The notes beneath the pieces were generated by a model. It was not told the DNA's origin. It was given only the letters and a program-made list of their open reading frames with translations, and made no database searches. Made by a program: the position numbers and the translations under genes. Positions 23,742-35,269 of a DNA stretch of 64,000 nucleotides are shown here, piece after piece. The DNA comes from Letharia columbiana (taxonomy: Eukaryota > Ascomycota > Lecanoromycetes > Lecanorales > Parmeliaceae), in assembly GCF_014066305.1 (NCBI RefSeq), contig NW_023501060.1, positions 434,001 through 498,000 of the forward strand, in the 5' to 3' direction. The first letter of the stretch is position 1. Each line of letters begins with the position of its first letter.

Positions 23742-26143
23742 ATGCCCGCTCGACTCCGCCTTGTTGAGGCAGATGTCGAGCTTTCTAGCCGTGGAACGTC
23801 CTCTGCTGGGCAGCCCAAAAGCATGGCCCCAGATAGAGGCTCTTTGGAGCCAGGAGATCGCTCTCAAGCCGGTGACGACCAAGAGGACCAAGACATGACC
23901 GAAGACACCGCTAGCAATGACTCTGACAATGACGAGCCCGATGCCTCTCTCCTTCAACGCGATGATGCCCAAAAGTTCCTCGCCGAACAAGCCGAGCAAG
24001 GGCAGAATTTCACCATCCGTGGTGTTCTCGTCGGCCTTGCTATCGGCGTCATCATCTGTTTCTCCAACATGTACTTCGGTCTCCAGACCGGGTGGGTATC
24101 CGGGATGGCCATGCCCGCTGCACTGATCGGCTTTGGCTTCTTCAAGACAGTAGCTCGATGCATCGACTATCCATTCACCTCCGTTGAGAATGTACTGGTT
24201 CAAACGGTTGCAGGAGCGTTAGGAACCATGCCGCTGGGTTGTGGATTTGTGGGTGTGATGCCCGCGCTCAATTACCTGTTGACGCCAGAGGAGAATGGAC
24301 CGCTAGTCCTGAGTACTGGAAAGTTGATAGTCTGGTCGCTCGGGATATGCTTCTTTGGTGTGGTGTTTGCGGTGCCGTTGCGGAGAGAGGTTATCATACG
24401 GGAGAAGCTGAAGTTTCCGTCAGGAACGGCTACTGCGCTGATGATTGGGGTGTTGCATGGGAATACAGATGAAGATAGCAAGAAGAAGTCCGATAGTGGG
24501 TTGGAGATATTTAGGCAAAGGAGTCAAGACATCCGACGTTCGTCGAGCATGGACGGCATCCCTGCAGGGAGCGGTAGTGGAAACGTACAAGTCGCGTCTA
24601 GAGATTACACTGAGGTTCAGTCTTCCGGGGAAGAGGATCATAGGGACGATTGGAAAGCGAAGATTAGGTTGTTGATCTATGCCTTCATCATATCTGCTAT
24701 CTATGTATGGCACCTACGTCTTCCAAGTTGAGTCACATGCTGATGTTTCTAGACTCTCGCATCATACTTCATTCCTCACTTACGAGGTCTTCCAGTCTTC
24801 GGACTTCCTCTCGCAAACAATTGGTTATGGACACTGAATCCCTCGCCTGCATATATCGGTCAAGGTATCATCATGGGGCCTGCAACAACCTTGCACATGC
24901 TCCTAGGCGCCATAGTCGGTTGGGGTGTCTTTTCCCCACTCGCGAAGAGCAAAGGATGGGCGCCAGGACCTGTTGAAGACTGGAACTCTGGAAGCAAAGG
25001 CTGGATTGTCTGGGTGTCGCTAGCAATTATGTTGGCGGATTCTGTTGTCAGTCTTGGCTGGCTAATCCTTCGACCTTTGATCCTCTACGCACCATCCTAC
25101 TTTGATACCCTAAGAGAACGCTACCGCCGAGGTCATCTATCCTCCCTAAAGAGAGGCGACTACAGAGCCCTCGCTCCTTCATCAACATCAGATTCCAAGA
25201 CCGTGCAAAATAAAGAAGCCGCCGAGCCTGATGCTCCAGCCCACCATCTCGTCTCGAACAAAACGGTTTTCATCCTCCTCATCCTCTCCATCATATTCTG
25301 CATCTTCGCCATCCGCTACGTTTTCCCTCCTATTCCCTTTGGTGCCATTATTCTCTCCATCGTCCTCGCTCTATTACTCTCTCTCATGGGCGTACGTGCA
25401 TTGGGGGAAACAGACCTCAATCCTGTCTCTGGCATTAGCAAACTTACCCAACTTTTCTTCGCGCTCGTCATTCCCGCTTCCAATCCTAATGCCATCACCA
25501 TTAACCTCCTCGCTGGCGCCATTAGCGAATCAGGAGCATTGCAAGCGGGCGATATGATGCAAGATCTCAAAACCGGTCACTTGCTAGGTGCTGCACCACG
25601 AGCACAGTTCTGGGGGCAGATAATTGGAAGTTTTGCGGGTGCCATTATCAGCGCCGGAGTCTATAAACTGTATACCAGTGTCTATGAGGTGCCCGGCGGG
25701 ATGTTCCAAGTGCCGACTGCATACGTTTGGATCTTTACAGCGAGGCTGGTCACCGGTAAGGGCTTGCCCTATATGGCCTGGCAATGGGCTCTGGGAGCTG
25801 GGCTCCTTTTCGTGGCGTTGACGGCAGCGAGGGTGAGAGGCCAAGGAAATTGGTGGCAAGCTTGGGTACCTGGCGGTATTGCTGTCGCAGTTGGTAGGTG
25901 ACGAGCCGCTTTGCTTCTTCTGTTGTTACTGTTCAATTCACTAACACTGGTGAAGGTATGTATAATGTACCCTCATTCACCTTGGCCCGCACAATCGGCG
26001 GTCTTGTGAACTGGTACTGGCGCATTTATCGAGGGCGTGAGGATACGCCTGTGATTGTGCTAGCTAGCGGACTTATTTTAGGAGAAGGCGTTGTGAGTAT
26101 TGTGAACCTGCTGCTGGCGAGCTTGCAGGTACCGCATTTGTGA
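23742..26143 (+). CDS. Oligopeptide transporter family (OPT/YSL type) membrane protein
   Basis: Exons: 23742..24704, 24753..25893, 25956..26143 (introns 48 and 62 bp), giving 763 residues. A hydrophilic acidic N-terminus of about 90 residues precedes roughly 14-16 transmembrane helices, with two hydrophilic loops (about residues 250-305 and 420-465). Family marks include NMYFGLQTGWVSGMAMPAAL, LKFPSGTATALMIGVLH, YIGQGIIMGPATTLHMLLGA, LNPVSGISKLTQLFFALVIP and SESGALQAGDMMQDLKTGH. These are typical of the YSL-like OPT branch, whose members move oligopeptides or metal chelates with protons. The substrate cannot be told from sequence. It lies 244 bp downstream of PRMT3 in the same direction, with no sign of a functional link. 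Confidence 0.93.
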
Positions 26144-26587
26144 CGCATATCTGGCGTTTAAATCTCGACTCGTCAGTGAGCACAAGCTTTGGCTTGTTGA
26201 GATGTCAGGTCACTGTATGCCAAATACTATATTAATGTCATGTTCAATGGGACTGGGTGTCCGAATTACAACGTTACACAATTAACGGTCGTAGGTCTAA
26301 AAGCTGCCGGCGAAAATCGCTGAGCACGGAAAGGAAATGGACAATGGACTCGGACCATTTTGAAACCGGGAAGCGATAATTGATGCTCCGACGTTCACGC
26401 AGGGCAGGTTATTCCTCAGCACTTATCATCGTCCTCGTGTAATACCCAAACCAAATTGTTTTACGGCATTCTGAACATTCTTCCTCTCCAGCGTCCCAGC
26501 AAAACTTCCGACTATCACCAGTACTAAACAAGGCCTAACGATCAGACTTGTGAGGCTCCAAAAGACTTCACTGCCCTCTCAGCGGTC
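26144..26587. other. Intergenic region
   Basis: 3' flank of the OPT gene and the presumed promoter of the small gene at 26588. I see no other feature. Confidence 0.45.
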
Positions 26588-26999
26588 ATGTCCCTCCCAG
26601 CCAATGACATAGTTGAGGCCGTAAGTGGTATCCTTCCCCTAAAGACCTGCCACTGCTAAACATATGATCCAGCTTGACGATGTCAACAACTCCACCGACG
26701 TCACCGGGCTCGTCAGTATCGCCCTTGCTCTTCTGTCTCCCATTGTCACAGCTGACCCACACTCCCAGCTTGAAAGCCTCACCGGTCTCGTGCAAAACGT
26801 TGTCAGTTTCCTTCCTACGCTCCTCGCCCAAAGCCAAGAGAACAACCGCGCTTTGGCGCATATATGCAGTTTTACCCAGGCTTCAACTGGCAAGAACTAC
26901 TGCTCTACGGCGTCAAGTGTCATGGTGCCGTCGATGCTGGGAATGGTGGTTGCTGTGACGGTGGTGGTGTTGGTCAATATGGTCGACCACGTCCCTTAA
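26588..26999 (+). CDS. Small spliced hypothetical protein with hydrophobic C-terminus
   Basis: Proposed exons are 26588..26620 (11 codons) and 26673..26999, phase 0, giving 119 residues. The 52-bp intron has a perfect GTAAGT donor, a GCTAAAC branch-like element and a CAG acceptor, and the joined frame starts MSLPANDIVEALDDVNN. I do not recognise it. The middle has an aliphatic stretch (GLVSIALALLSPIV) and the C-terminus a strongly hydrophobic segment (MLGMVVAVTVVVLVNM), compatible with membrane insertion. An alternative exon using the acceptor at ATGCAG near 26867 would switch to another frame starting FYPGFNWQELLLYG. The evidence for a real gene is mainly the splice signals and the amphipathic composition. 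Confidence 0.4.
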
Positions 27000-29027
27000 T
27001 TGGGTACCTTGGAGGATGCATAAATGTCACCTCGTTCAAGACCTTGGCATTGAGTGTGGATCAGGGAAGAGGTAACGAGCGATTGAGCATAATGTTAGAG
27101 TAAAGTGAAAGCCACGCACTAGTTGCAGGCTTTTGATGAAAAGAATGGCGGCCCTTTTTCCCCACCGTATCTGCCTACTCTGCACCTTGAAGAAACAATC
27201 TTTGAGGCTCTTTACCGTGCAACAAAAGATGCCGCAGTCCGCTTCTTCCACCTTCGAATGCGCTCTTCCGGTATGGTGCAGAGTCAGGTCATGCTCACGC
27301 ACACAGCTGATAACGCTTTGGGCTTCCGGAACTGTTTGAGAGTGACGCCAATATTTCACGACATTGGAGAGACCACAGACCCGGTCCAGCATCACGAGTG
27401 AGCCTCCCTCATGCCGCGAAGTGGCAAAAGATGCGCCATCAAAAGACCTTTTCTGGAAACTGAACCAAATTCCGAGACTTGTTGTGCATCAAGACAGCTG
27501 TGGGTCAGATGTCTCAGGGATATACAAAGCAAGACGACGTGAGATAGAAGGTAATCATTCAAGGTATGTCTATCAGTTCTGCACCTGCATGCGAGATTTG
27601 TCAACTACAGTCATGTAGCCTCTTTGTCAGGTCTCAAATCCCACATGGTGGGTCCAGAGCATTGTAGACACGGCGTCCCAGCAGCACGTGTATATACATC
27701 CCAGCATCCCCTTTCCCATGTATCTCTCCATACCCTTCATTCCGCTCTTTACCCTTACCCATCTTCCAAACATCTTTCCGCTGGCCGGATCCCCTTGTTC
27801 TCAATGCGCACCGTCATCGCTCTCTGGATCGACCCCAACAACCCGCACTCCTGCATCTTTGTCTTCGCCATCTTCCTTGGTCCCCGGGCCCGTGGTTGGG
27901 CAGTCTCTCACTCCCCGGGCTGAAGAACGGATAATCCCAGCCTCGCCCGGACTGAGCGCGTCGCTGGTTACATGCTGCCGCAGCTGCTTGCAATTCGCTC
28001 CTCACCTGCATCAAGCTTGTCGTCTCAGAGGCGGCAACGTCCCGGCAGTGCTTGGAACGTGCTCTCAAGAGCCCGGGGGGCCTCTATCAGTTACGACAGA
28101 AAACCCATCCGAACGATGACAACAACGATCTCTTGACACCGGTTTAGCCAAGGCGTGCCACTCCTGTTCAGTCCGTCTATCTTCAATGTCCCAATCTCCA
28201 ACCTTTCAATGCGCCATCCAAGTGAGGGTCTCGGAACGTTTTGGCGACGATGGCGTGGTAGAGAAGGACAAAAGCACCGGCTGCATAACTCCTCGACTAC
28301 GGTTATCGCATTACAGCCCGCAAATCCAGGCTGCCAGTCTCCAAGGCTGCTGACAGCCGTGCGAGATTGAGATCAGTGTTCCTTTACCGCAGTCGCCATG
28401 GCGGGATATGGCTCGACTCTGCAGGCAAATACCTCGATTACCGCCCCTTTGTGATGCAATTCGTTACTGCGAGAAACCGAGTAGCGGTCTTCATAGGTGC
28501 GCATTGAGCGCCGCTGGAGTTGATGGCGTTACCGTTGGTTGGTATTTCACTGTCTACGCAGTCATTGGCCTTTCAAGGTGCCTTTGTTCCTGGTACTGAG
28601 GTGGTATGGTGAGGAATGGGGTGGGTTGGAGAACACAGGGCCTGAAAAGACCAGAGAGTGCTAATTCGAGGTGTAAGACCTGGGTCAACGGTTCTTCTGG
28701 GGCTGTAGATCAAAGATTATTTTGTTAGGGCAAATAATCACATAGATAGCTACACAGATACCGATACAGATTCCCATATGTAAGCTTGGCTGTCGGTATT
28801 CACTGGGCTGCTACCATCTCGGTAGGTAAAAATCGGAGTAACAACACTTATCGCTCACTGTCAGTGAATCCCCAGCCTCATCCGCTACCCTGCCAACAAT
28901 AACTCACCAATTTTGCCCCGAAAAACGCACAACAACATCCTCCCCAGCCCACTTCAGCAAGCCAGAACAGCAAGGCTACCCGTCTACATCTTCCAGCATC
29001 CCGGACACGCACCATCCTCCAACTACG
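27000..29027. other. 2-kb gene-poor stretch
   Basis: I could not support any gene here on either strand. Several open frames of 70-145 codons have the composition of non-coding DNA (Ser/Pro/Cys-rich, no motif). There is no obvious repeat, RIP-like TpA excess or tRNA. It may hold long untranslated leaders, non-coding RNA or relic sequence. Confidence 0.4.
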
Positions 29028-29340
29028 ATGTCTACTTCGGCGAACTCTACCGTCCTCCTCGTACGTACCGTCGGTTCCCCCTCCGTTCAACACTGCTAAC
29101 CCGCAAATTCAGTCCGAAGAACTCTACGACAATTTCCGTAAGGCAATTCACACTCCGTTACTCTTGTGGATTTTCGGTGTCTGCTCCGTTCTTTTCGCGG
29201 CGGGAATGGTGTACCTGGAGCTGAGATACCCGGTGTGGTCGCATATCTATTTCGCTCGGGACAAGGAGGACGCAGGAGAGCGGAATGGTGACGCTATTGG
29301 GGGCACCGGGGGAGGGAAAGAGGGAGGCGGCTTGGTGTGA
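29028..29340 (+). CDS. Small single-pass membrane protein, spliced, unknown function
   Basis: Exons are 29028..29060 (11 codons) and 29113..29340, phase 0, giving 86 residues. The 52-bp intron has a GTACGT donor, a GCTAAC branch site and a CAG acceptor. The N-terminus (MSTSANSTVLLSEELYDNF) is hydrophilic. One clear transmembrane helix follows (LLLWIFGVCSVLFAAGMVYL), then a conserved-looking aromatic/basic stretch (LRYPVWSHIYFARDKED), then a Gly/Asn/Lys-rich tail ending GGGLV. Codon use in exon 2 is normal for the neighbouring genes. I do not recognise the family. The size and layout fit a small subunit of an organellar or ER membrane complex, but that is a guess. Confidence 0.6.
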
Positions 29341-30607
29341 GTGTACAGCTGCTCTGAAGATGCTTCGAGTCGCTCGGTGAAAGGGTTGCATGGGTATGCA
29401 AGCAGCAAGTCTTGAAAGTGTTGAGCGAATCAAACAACCACAGGACACTTCAATTCAACCCCGTTCTTCCTTATTTCTTAACTACACCAGAACAGTCCAA
29501 CAAGACGCCCTTGCATTCCACAAGCATGTCTTCTCAACCAAAGTGCCTCGTACCCTAATCCCATTGTACCATGAAAGCCAAACCGTGAAGTCGAGGCCCT
29601 AGCTCAACAAGAAACTCCACATTCATAAATAGTGTTTTCGGCACCAGCCTGCTCCAAAAGCACTGTCTTTCGTCCCATCCACTCCCTCTTGTGCTCCATG
29701 AATACCCTTGAATGCTTATCCTAGTACTACGACATAATCATCGCTTTCCCAGACTTCCTTGATGAGTGCAACTTCCCACGGACAATTTTGAGATGGTATT
29801 CCATAGCCGCCGGTATCTTCGGGGTGCAAGCGCTGGGATCGAATATGGAGTGGCTGTATGGTCGGTGCGTCATGAATGAAGACAGTGCGGAAGGGAAAAG
29901 AGGAGTGATGAGTGACGGAAGAGGTGAAAGCTAGCTTGACAGGATCGTTCGTCTGCTGAGCGGACGGAACATTGTGCTAGTAGTTCGGGGGAGGTAGAGA
30001 GGCACAACGAACAGAAAATAATCCGTCTGCAGCATGCATTCTTGTGTACCTTGCTCAGCAAAGCCAGAGACTCTCGTAGCAAGGGGCTCCATCTCCTGTA
30101 TACCAAGTGCGTTGGGACTTAATCTCGTGGAAATGCGAAGAGCTCTGAGGGCCAACCATGTTTGCAGCCAAAAGAGGGTCTTCATCGTGCCAAAAGAGCA
30201 GGTTTCGAGAGAAGCTTGGGACTTCAAACAAAAGAATGGCCTTTGGCCATACCAGACTGCGATTGTTAGATTTGGTGAGTCCGATCATCCGCTAAGATAT
30301 GTATGTTCACAAGATTGACAGACAGATTGCAAGACGAATAGCCAATTGCCCAACCACGGCTCGGCTTTACAGTATATTGAAAGGACGAATATCAAGGTTA
30401 AAACCCCTAGATATTGTCAAACCCTAGCTCACCGCCTGTGTACGCTCTCTCACCGCACTTATGTTCAGGTTGTGCTTGCGGCATGATCACCAAAGCCACA
30501 ACGGAGGCGGTCATAAAGGGTACAAGTACAACTCAAAACGCCGGCGCTATGCGGTGGGCTTGTCCAGCTCCTGATCCTCCAAACGCCGAAAGCAATATTA
30601 GGAAGTT
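29341..30607. other. 1.3-kb gene-poor stretch
   Basis: This lies between the small membrane protein gene and the 3' end of Rav1. No gene, repeat or RNA could be supported. Open frames on both strands overlap each other without protein-like character. Confidence 0.45.
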
Positions 30608-33600
30608 TCAAAACCCAAAGCTATCCAGCAGACTATTAGTACTCGGCTCCTCAAAGACCGTAGGCGCTGGCTTCCCCATCGGCTTCATCTTCTGCTCTGT
30701 AGGTGACCTCGGGCTCGGCGTGTCATCAACCACAATGCTGCTTCTCCGTCGGAGCATGTTGCGCGGGTCAGGAAGATGAGTCCCATTCGTAGTCGTTTCT
30801 TTTGGTTGCCGGAGAAATTCCCAATTGCGCACCAAGTCCAGTGCGAGCAGATCGCAGCCCATACGATCGTAAAGCCGCGCGTTCTGAATGACGAAATCCC
30901 ATTCCGCACGTGGTGAAACCTTTGATGCACCTTTGAGTGCTTGCAAAGTCTTTCCTCGGAGCTGCTTGTAAAGAACCACCAATGCTGGATCGCTTGAAAG
31001 GTAGGACTTGGACTGCAAATTGGGGGCTTCGGGGGAGTTGATTAGAGTGTAAACAGGCGAGATTAGGACACGGACAGCCATGTCGCGCCGGCCGAGCATC
31101 CAGAAGGCCCATGTCGCTAGCCATCGATTACCTTCGAAGGCGGCTTGTGGTAGCACCCTCTCTTCTAGTAACGAACGAAGTACCAAGCTGTCGTCACCAT
31201 CGTAGACACGGGCAACCGCAATGGCAAGCTGTAGGTCATGGAGTTGATTAGCGCACACGTTGATGGCGTCCTGGAGATTGCCTGCGAGGAGGAAGAAGGC
31301 CGCAGCATATTCTGCTAGCGGGTCAGCCGATGTCCAAAGATGGTTCAGATCCAACATACCAAACCGGCGTTTGCCTAGAAGTGCATAAGCATTCTTCAAC
31401 GCCGCAGTCTTCCACCGAGCTTCCGAGAAGTCATTGCGTAGTAGCTTCTGGGTCCCGGACTGCTCGCGGTTCCAGGCCGCCATCCTCCACAGTCCGACAA
31501 GAACGCTTTTCTTCTTGAGCGCTAAATAGTATAGGCTGCAATCAATCGGGTTCTTTTCGTCTGTCTTTGTGTATTCGTTGCGGGCTATGACTTCGAATTG
31601 GGCTCGCTACAATCTTTGCTTAGCGGAGACAGGTGTCTTCCTTCGTAACTAGGACTTACAAGTGCGGTCAGATCAGTCATCCACATGAACATTCCACTCT
31701 CCCTCGCTTGCTCCCAGAGCAACCTGCCATGAAATTGTCTGGAGACTAAATCGACCAGTATGTCTTGGCTGCCGCTGTGATATGCCCAGATGATCTCTCT
31801 CCAAGTAATGCTCACTTGAGTGGCAGGGGCTTGGCTCTTCCTAACTATATGTTGCCGGAAGAAAAGAAGGTAGCGCATGGCATTCTCATCCATCGAGCGT
31901 CGTTGTTTCTCGGCTGTGGCAACGCACTCAATGATGTCAGCTAGGTATAATTGTTCGTGGCTCGAGAGCTGTGGAATAGCTAGCTTGGCAAGATTCTCGT
32001 TCAGCGAAGCAGCTAGCTCTTCAGTGACAGTCTCTGGCTCATCGTCGTTAACAAAATCCGCGTACGACGATCGCATCTCCTTTTTCGCTGCGTAGGAAAA
32101 GCCCTGTGTTCGTTAGCTAGTCACAGGTGTAGCAACTGTATTCTGTTACCTCTTGTTCGGTATAGAAATCGCTGGGTCTCATAGTCACAAAACTGTCTAG
32201 GTCGTCACCTGTAACAAAGAATTTTAAAGCCTTGTAAAGCCCTATGATAATCCGCTGCACCTGGTCTAACTTGCCCGCAAGAATGCATTGGGCAAGAAAT
32301 TGAGGATGAAAGACTGGGAGTGGCCCGTTAAGGTAAGTGACCAAGTCGAAAATGCTCAGTGATTGGTGCTGGTGTACTGGTATTGAAAGATCCATGATCT
32401 TGTCATTTGATGTGTTCACAGCTTTGTCATAAATGTATAGCTGATTCCCAGCTCCAATGATGAGATTACCGCTCCCTAGCCAGGTGCTGTCTCCAATGGG
32501 ATGCGAGGTGAGATCTTTGATGTGAATTTCTCGTATGGATACCCAAGCAGGGCCTGCGTTCAGGTAGTCATAACGCATCTGAGCCAGGATCTTGACCTTG
32601 TACGGAAAGCCAACAGCAAGAATTGATTGCTCGTCAGGCGTTGACGACCAGTCAAGGTCCTGTATTGAATCAGATGACCCATATTTAGCATCGAATTCCA
32701 GCTGACCACTCCAAGAATCCCATATCGTCAGTCCGGTCTTTGCGCTATCGACAACCGCGATCTTCCTAATCGAGCTTCCGCTCGCCAGTGACGGCTTGTT
32801 GATGCCAGTTTCAGTAGTCGACGTGATGAGCCAGTTGACAGATCCCTTATCAAGATCAAGCGTAGCGGTCCAAGCACACAGTACACCACTGTCGGTATAT
32901 GATATGGCTAAGTCTTTGGCGAAAGTGTCCAGAAAGTCGGATGCAGCAGAAAGAGAGCCAGCTGGATCTACTGGCAAGACAAATGCAAGGTCATCCTGCA
33001 TTCCTAACTCGGAGGCGCAGAATGATTCCATGGAAGGAATCAAGTCTTCGTCAAGGTGCCGTTGAGATCTGGGTGGTAAGTTGACCTTCCAAACAATGGC
33101 TTCCATCATGGAAGTGATGGTGGCCACGTAGTGACAAAGAGACTTAGTGTCCGACTTTGGTAGCGGTATGAGACACAATGGCTTTCCTTCGGCTTGAAGA
33201 GCGCAAGAGACCGCAAGCTGAGCGACAGGAGATCTTGCGTCCCAAAGTGATATACTGTGATGGTGCAGATTGATGACGAAATCTCCCTCCCGTAGCAAGC
33301 ATGATCGATGTATATGCTCTGGGCAGCTGAGAGAGCTTGTTCGAGTTAGAGCCATGCCTGATCTATCATTTCCTTGCTTCCAAATTAACCCTTCATTATC
33401 GTTGGTGCGAGATATGAGAGCTTTGCCGCTTCCACTGCGTACAATCTTCTTGACCGACCCATCATGACCTGTCCATAATGCCTTTGGCTTTAGTCGTTGC
33501 TGACGCGGAGAAGGATCAAAGAGTTTCTCGAGATTGCTTCCATACCACATGATCCTTCCATCAAAGTGATGCACAAGAAGAGTGAATGGTGAGTCGGCCT

Positions 33601-34820
33601 CCTGGCTACAAAAGGTAAGAAACTGAATGTTGTCTTGCTCGGGGTTCACGTCTTGTAAGAACGAAAGCTTGACGTTCTCGACATGGGCAATGTTGAATTT
33701 GTCGGTGTTTTTCCGAGCTTTACAGCCCACGTTCTCTAATCCCCATGCAGACATATTACCGCGTCGATCCACAACAATGCATAATTCAGGGCTTGTCTTA
33801 GCAACTTCTAGCAAGTGTTCCAAAGCATGGTGTTCCCGTTGACGGTCGCTAGAGGCTGCTTGTACCGCTCGTTCAGTTGCGAACCTAAAGTCTTCGCTAT
33901 CAATCATGAATGCATAGCGTTCGCGAGACTGGTGAGGAGTCTCGATCTGTCGGGGCTGTATGGCCTCTTGCATATCTATCTCCGCCCAAATTTGCAAAGC
34001 CTGCAGCCCATGTGGATCTGTAGCTGCCCATACTCTGACCTTACTATCGGCACATATTGAGAAAAGTACATGGTCAAGGGTTTGTTGGCGGTCGTGAGGC
34101 CTGCGCCAGTGGATATGCGTCACTGCTGTAGGGTGAGCGAGGTAGGTGAAGTCAAAGCGTGTGTCATCTGAGCCGAAAGACTGCCTTCGCCATATTTTGA
34201 TCAGCCGATCGTGATAACCGGTTGAGGCAATGAGACTGGCGTCGTAGGAGAAGCTTGCGATCTTGACAGGCCTGGGGAGACTGCGACTCCAAATCAAAGC
34301 ATCCTCATCCACGGTTTGGTAAAGTTCCAGAGAAGAGGACCCAATCAATAGCTCTTCCTCCGACCCCCATGATAGTGTCAATGTACTATTACATTGGCTC
34401 GGAACCTGTAACGAGGACTGGAATGACCACTATACATTCTGTCAGAATCTCAAATGAAGGCGGTGGATGATGTATCTCTGGTCATACCTTCAAAGCACCC
34501 TCTTTCTTCCCGTATGGCTTGTAGATATGGACCTTTGCTGAGCTACATATAGCTATCTTCCCCGTAGTTTCATCGATCACCACAGCCTCCAGGGCCAGGA
34601 GCTGGTCATCGTATATCGTCTGGATAAGACTCTGAGGGCCGCCGAGGATCACTAAGGCATTGCCCGAGATATAGGCCTTGAAGAGGTAGGTTCGTTAGCA
34701 TTGTGATTCTGTTCGTGAAAATGAACTATGATCTCGTACCACAAGGCGTTGGCCTTCCCATAGCGCGGTACAAACAGCTTGAAGCTTGGCCTGGGGCTTG
34801 CCAGGTAGTACTGTTCGCAT
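30608..34820 (-). CDS. RAV1: Rav1, RAVE complex WD40 subunit (V-ATPase assembly)
   Basis: Five exons: complement(34740..34820), complement(34488..34676), complement(32150..34429), complement(31660..32103), complement(30608..31606), giving 1330 residues. Rav1, with Rav2 and Skp1, reassembles V1 onto Vo of the vacuolar/endosomal proton pump. The N-terminus reads MRTVLPGKPQAKLQA then, over the junction, VAYISGNALVILGG, typical of fungal Rav1. Beta-propeller WD40 blades follow (for example PVKIASFSYDASLIASTGYH, HPTAVTHIHWRRP, ALWTGHDGSVKKIVRSGSGK). The C-terminal half is the alpha-solenoid Rav1p_C domain (FSEARWKTAALKNAYALLGK, RFGMLDLNHLWTSADPLAEY, AAAFFLLAGNLQDAINVC). It ends in a Ser/Pro-rich tail with LLDSFGF. 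Introns are 46-63 bp. Confidence 0.94.
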
Positions 34821-35269
34821 GGAAGCGAGTGAAACTACACGCTTGAGGACTATCGGATCTTTGGTCTCTTCATGATAGACCAGATCGCCGGAGGATGCGG
34901 ATTGCTCTATCAGAGATGAAGACGAAGAAGAACGAACCTCTCGGTAATGAGCATTAACTTCCCAAGAGTGCGATGATAAGGAACGTTGTTGGTGTCAAAA
35001 AGCAATAACAGGTGCTACCAATGGCTACGTGATTCTGCAGCAACATTACCATTTGACATTTCTAGGGCTCTTCTTGGCGTACCGAGGGTGTAGAGTTTGT
35101 AGTGTCTAATATACTTCATTCCTTGCGACTGGAGCATTGCACAAATTTACACTGCTCGAGTGAAGCTCCGAACATAAGCGAGAGCAATCGCTAATTATGA
35201 TACACTGTTTACAATTCCAAGCAGCCCTTGAATGCTATCGCGCGGGCCATGACACATCCTGAATGATCG
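34821..35269. other. Intergenic region upstream of RAV1
   Basis: Promoter of Rav1 and 3' flank of Rat1. I see nothing else in it. Confidence 0.5.

Noticed and set aside
23498..26143. PRMT3 and OPT transporter as a functional operon-like pair
   Set aside because: Same direction and close spacing only. Each has its own start and introns, and no shared pathway is known.
27688..28119. 143-codon open frame on the plus strand
   Set aside because: Ser/Pro/Leu composition without a domain; overlapping frames on both strands are equally open.
30414..30779. Plus-strand open frame over the RAV1 3' end
   Set aside because: It is antisense to the well-supported last Rav1 exon.
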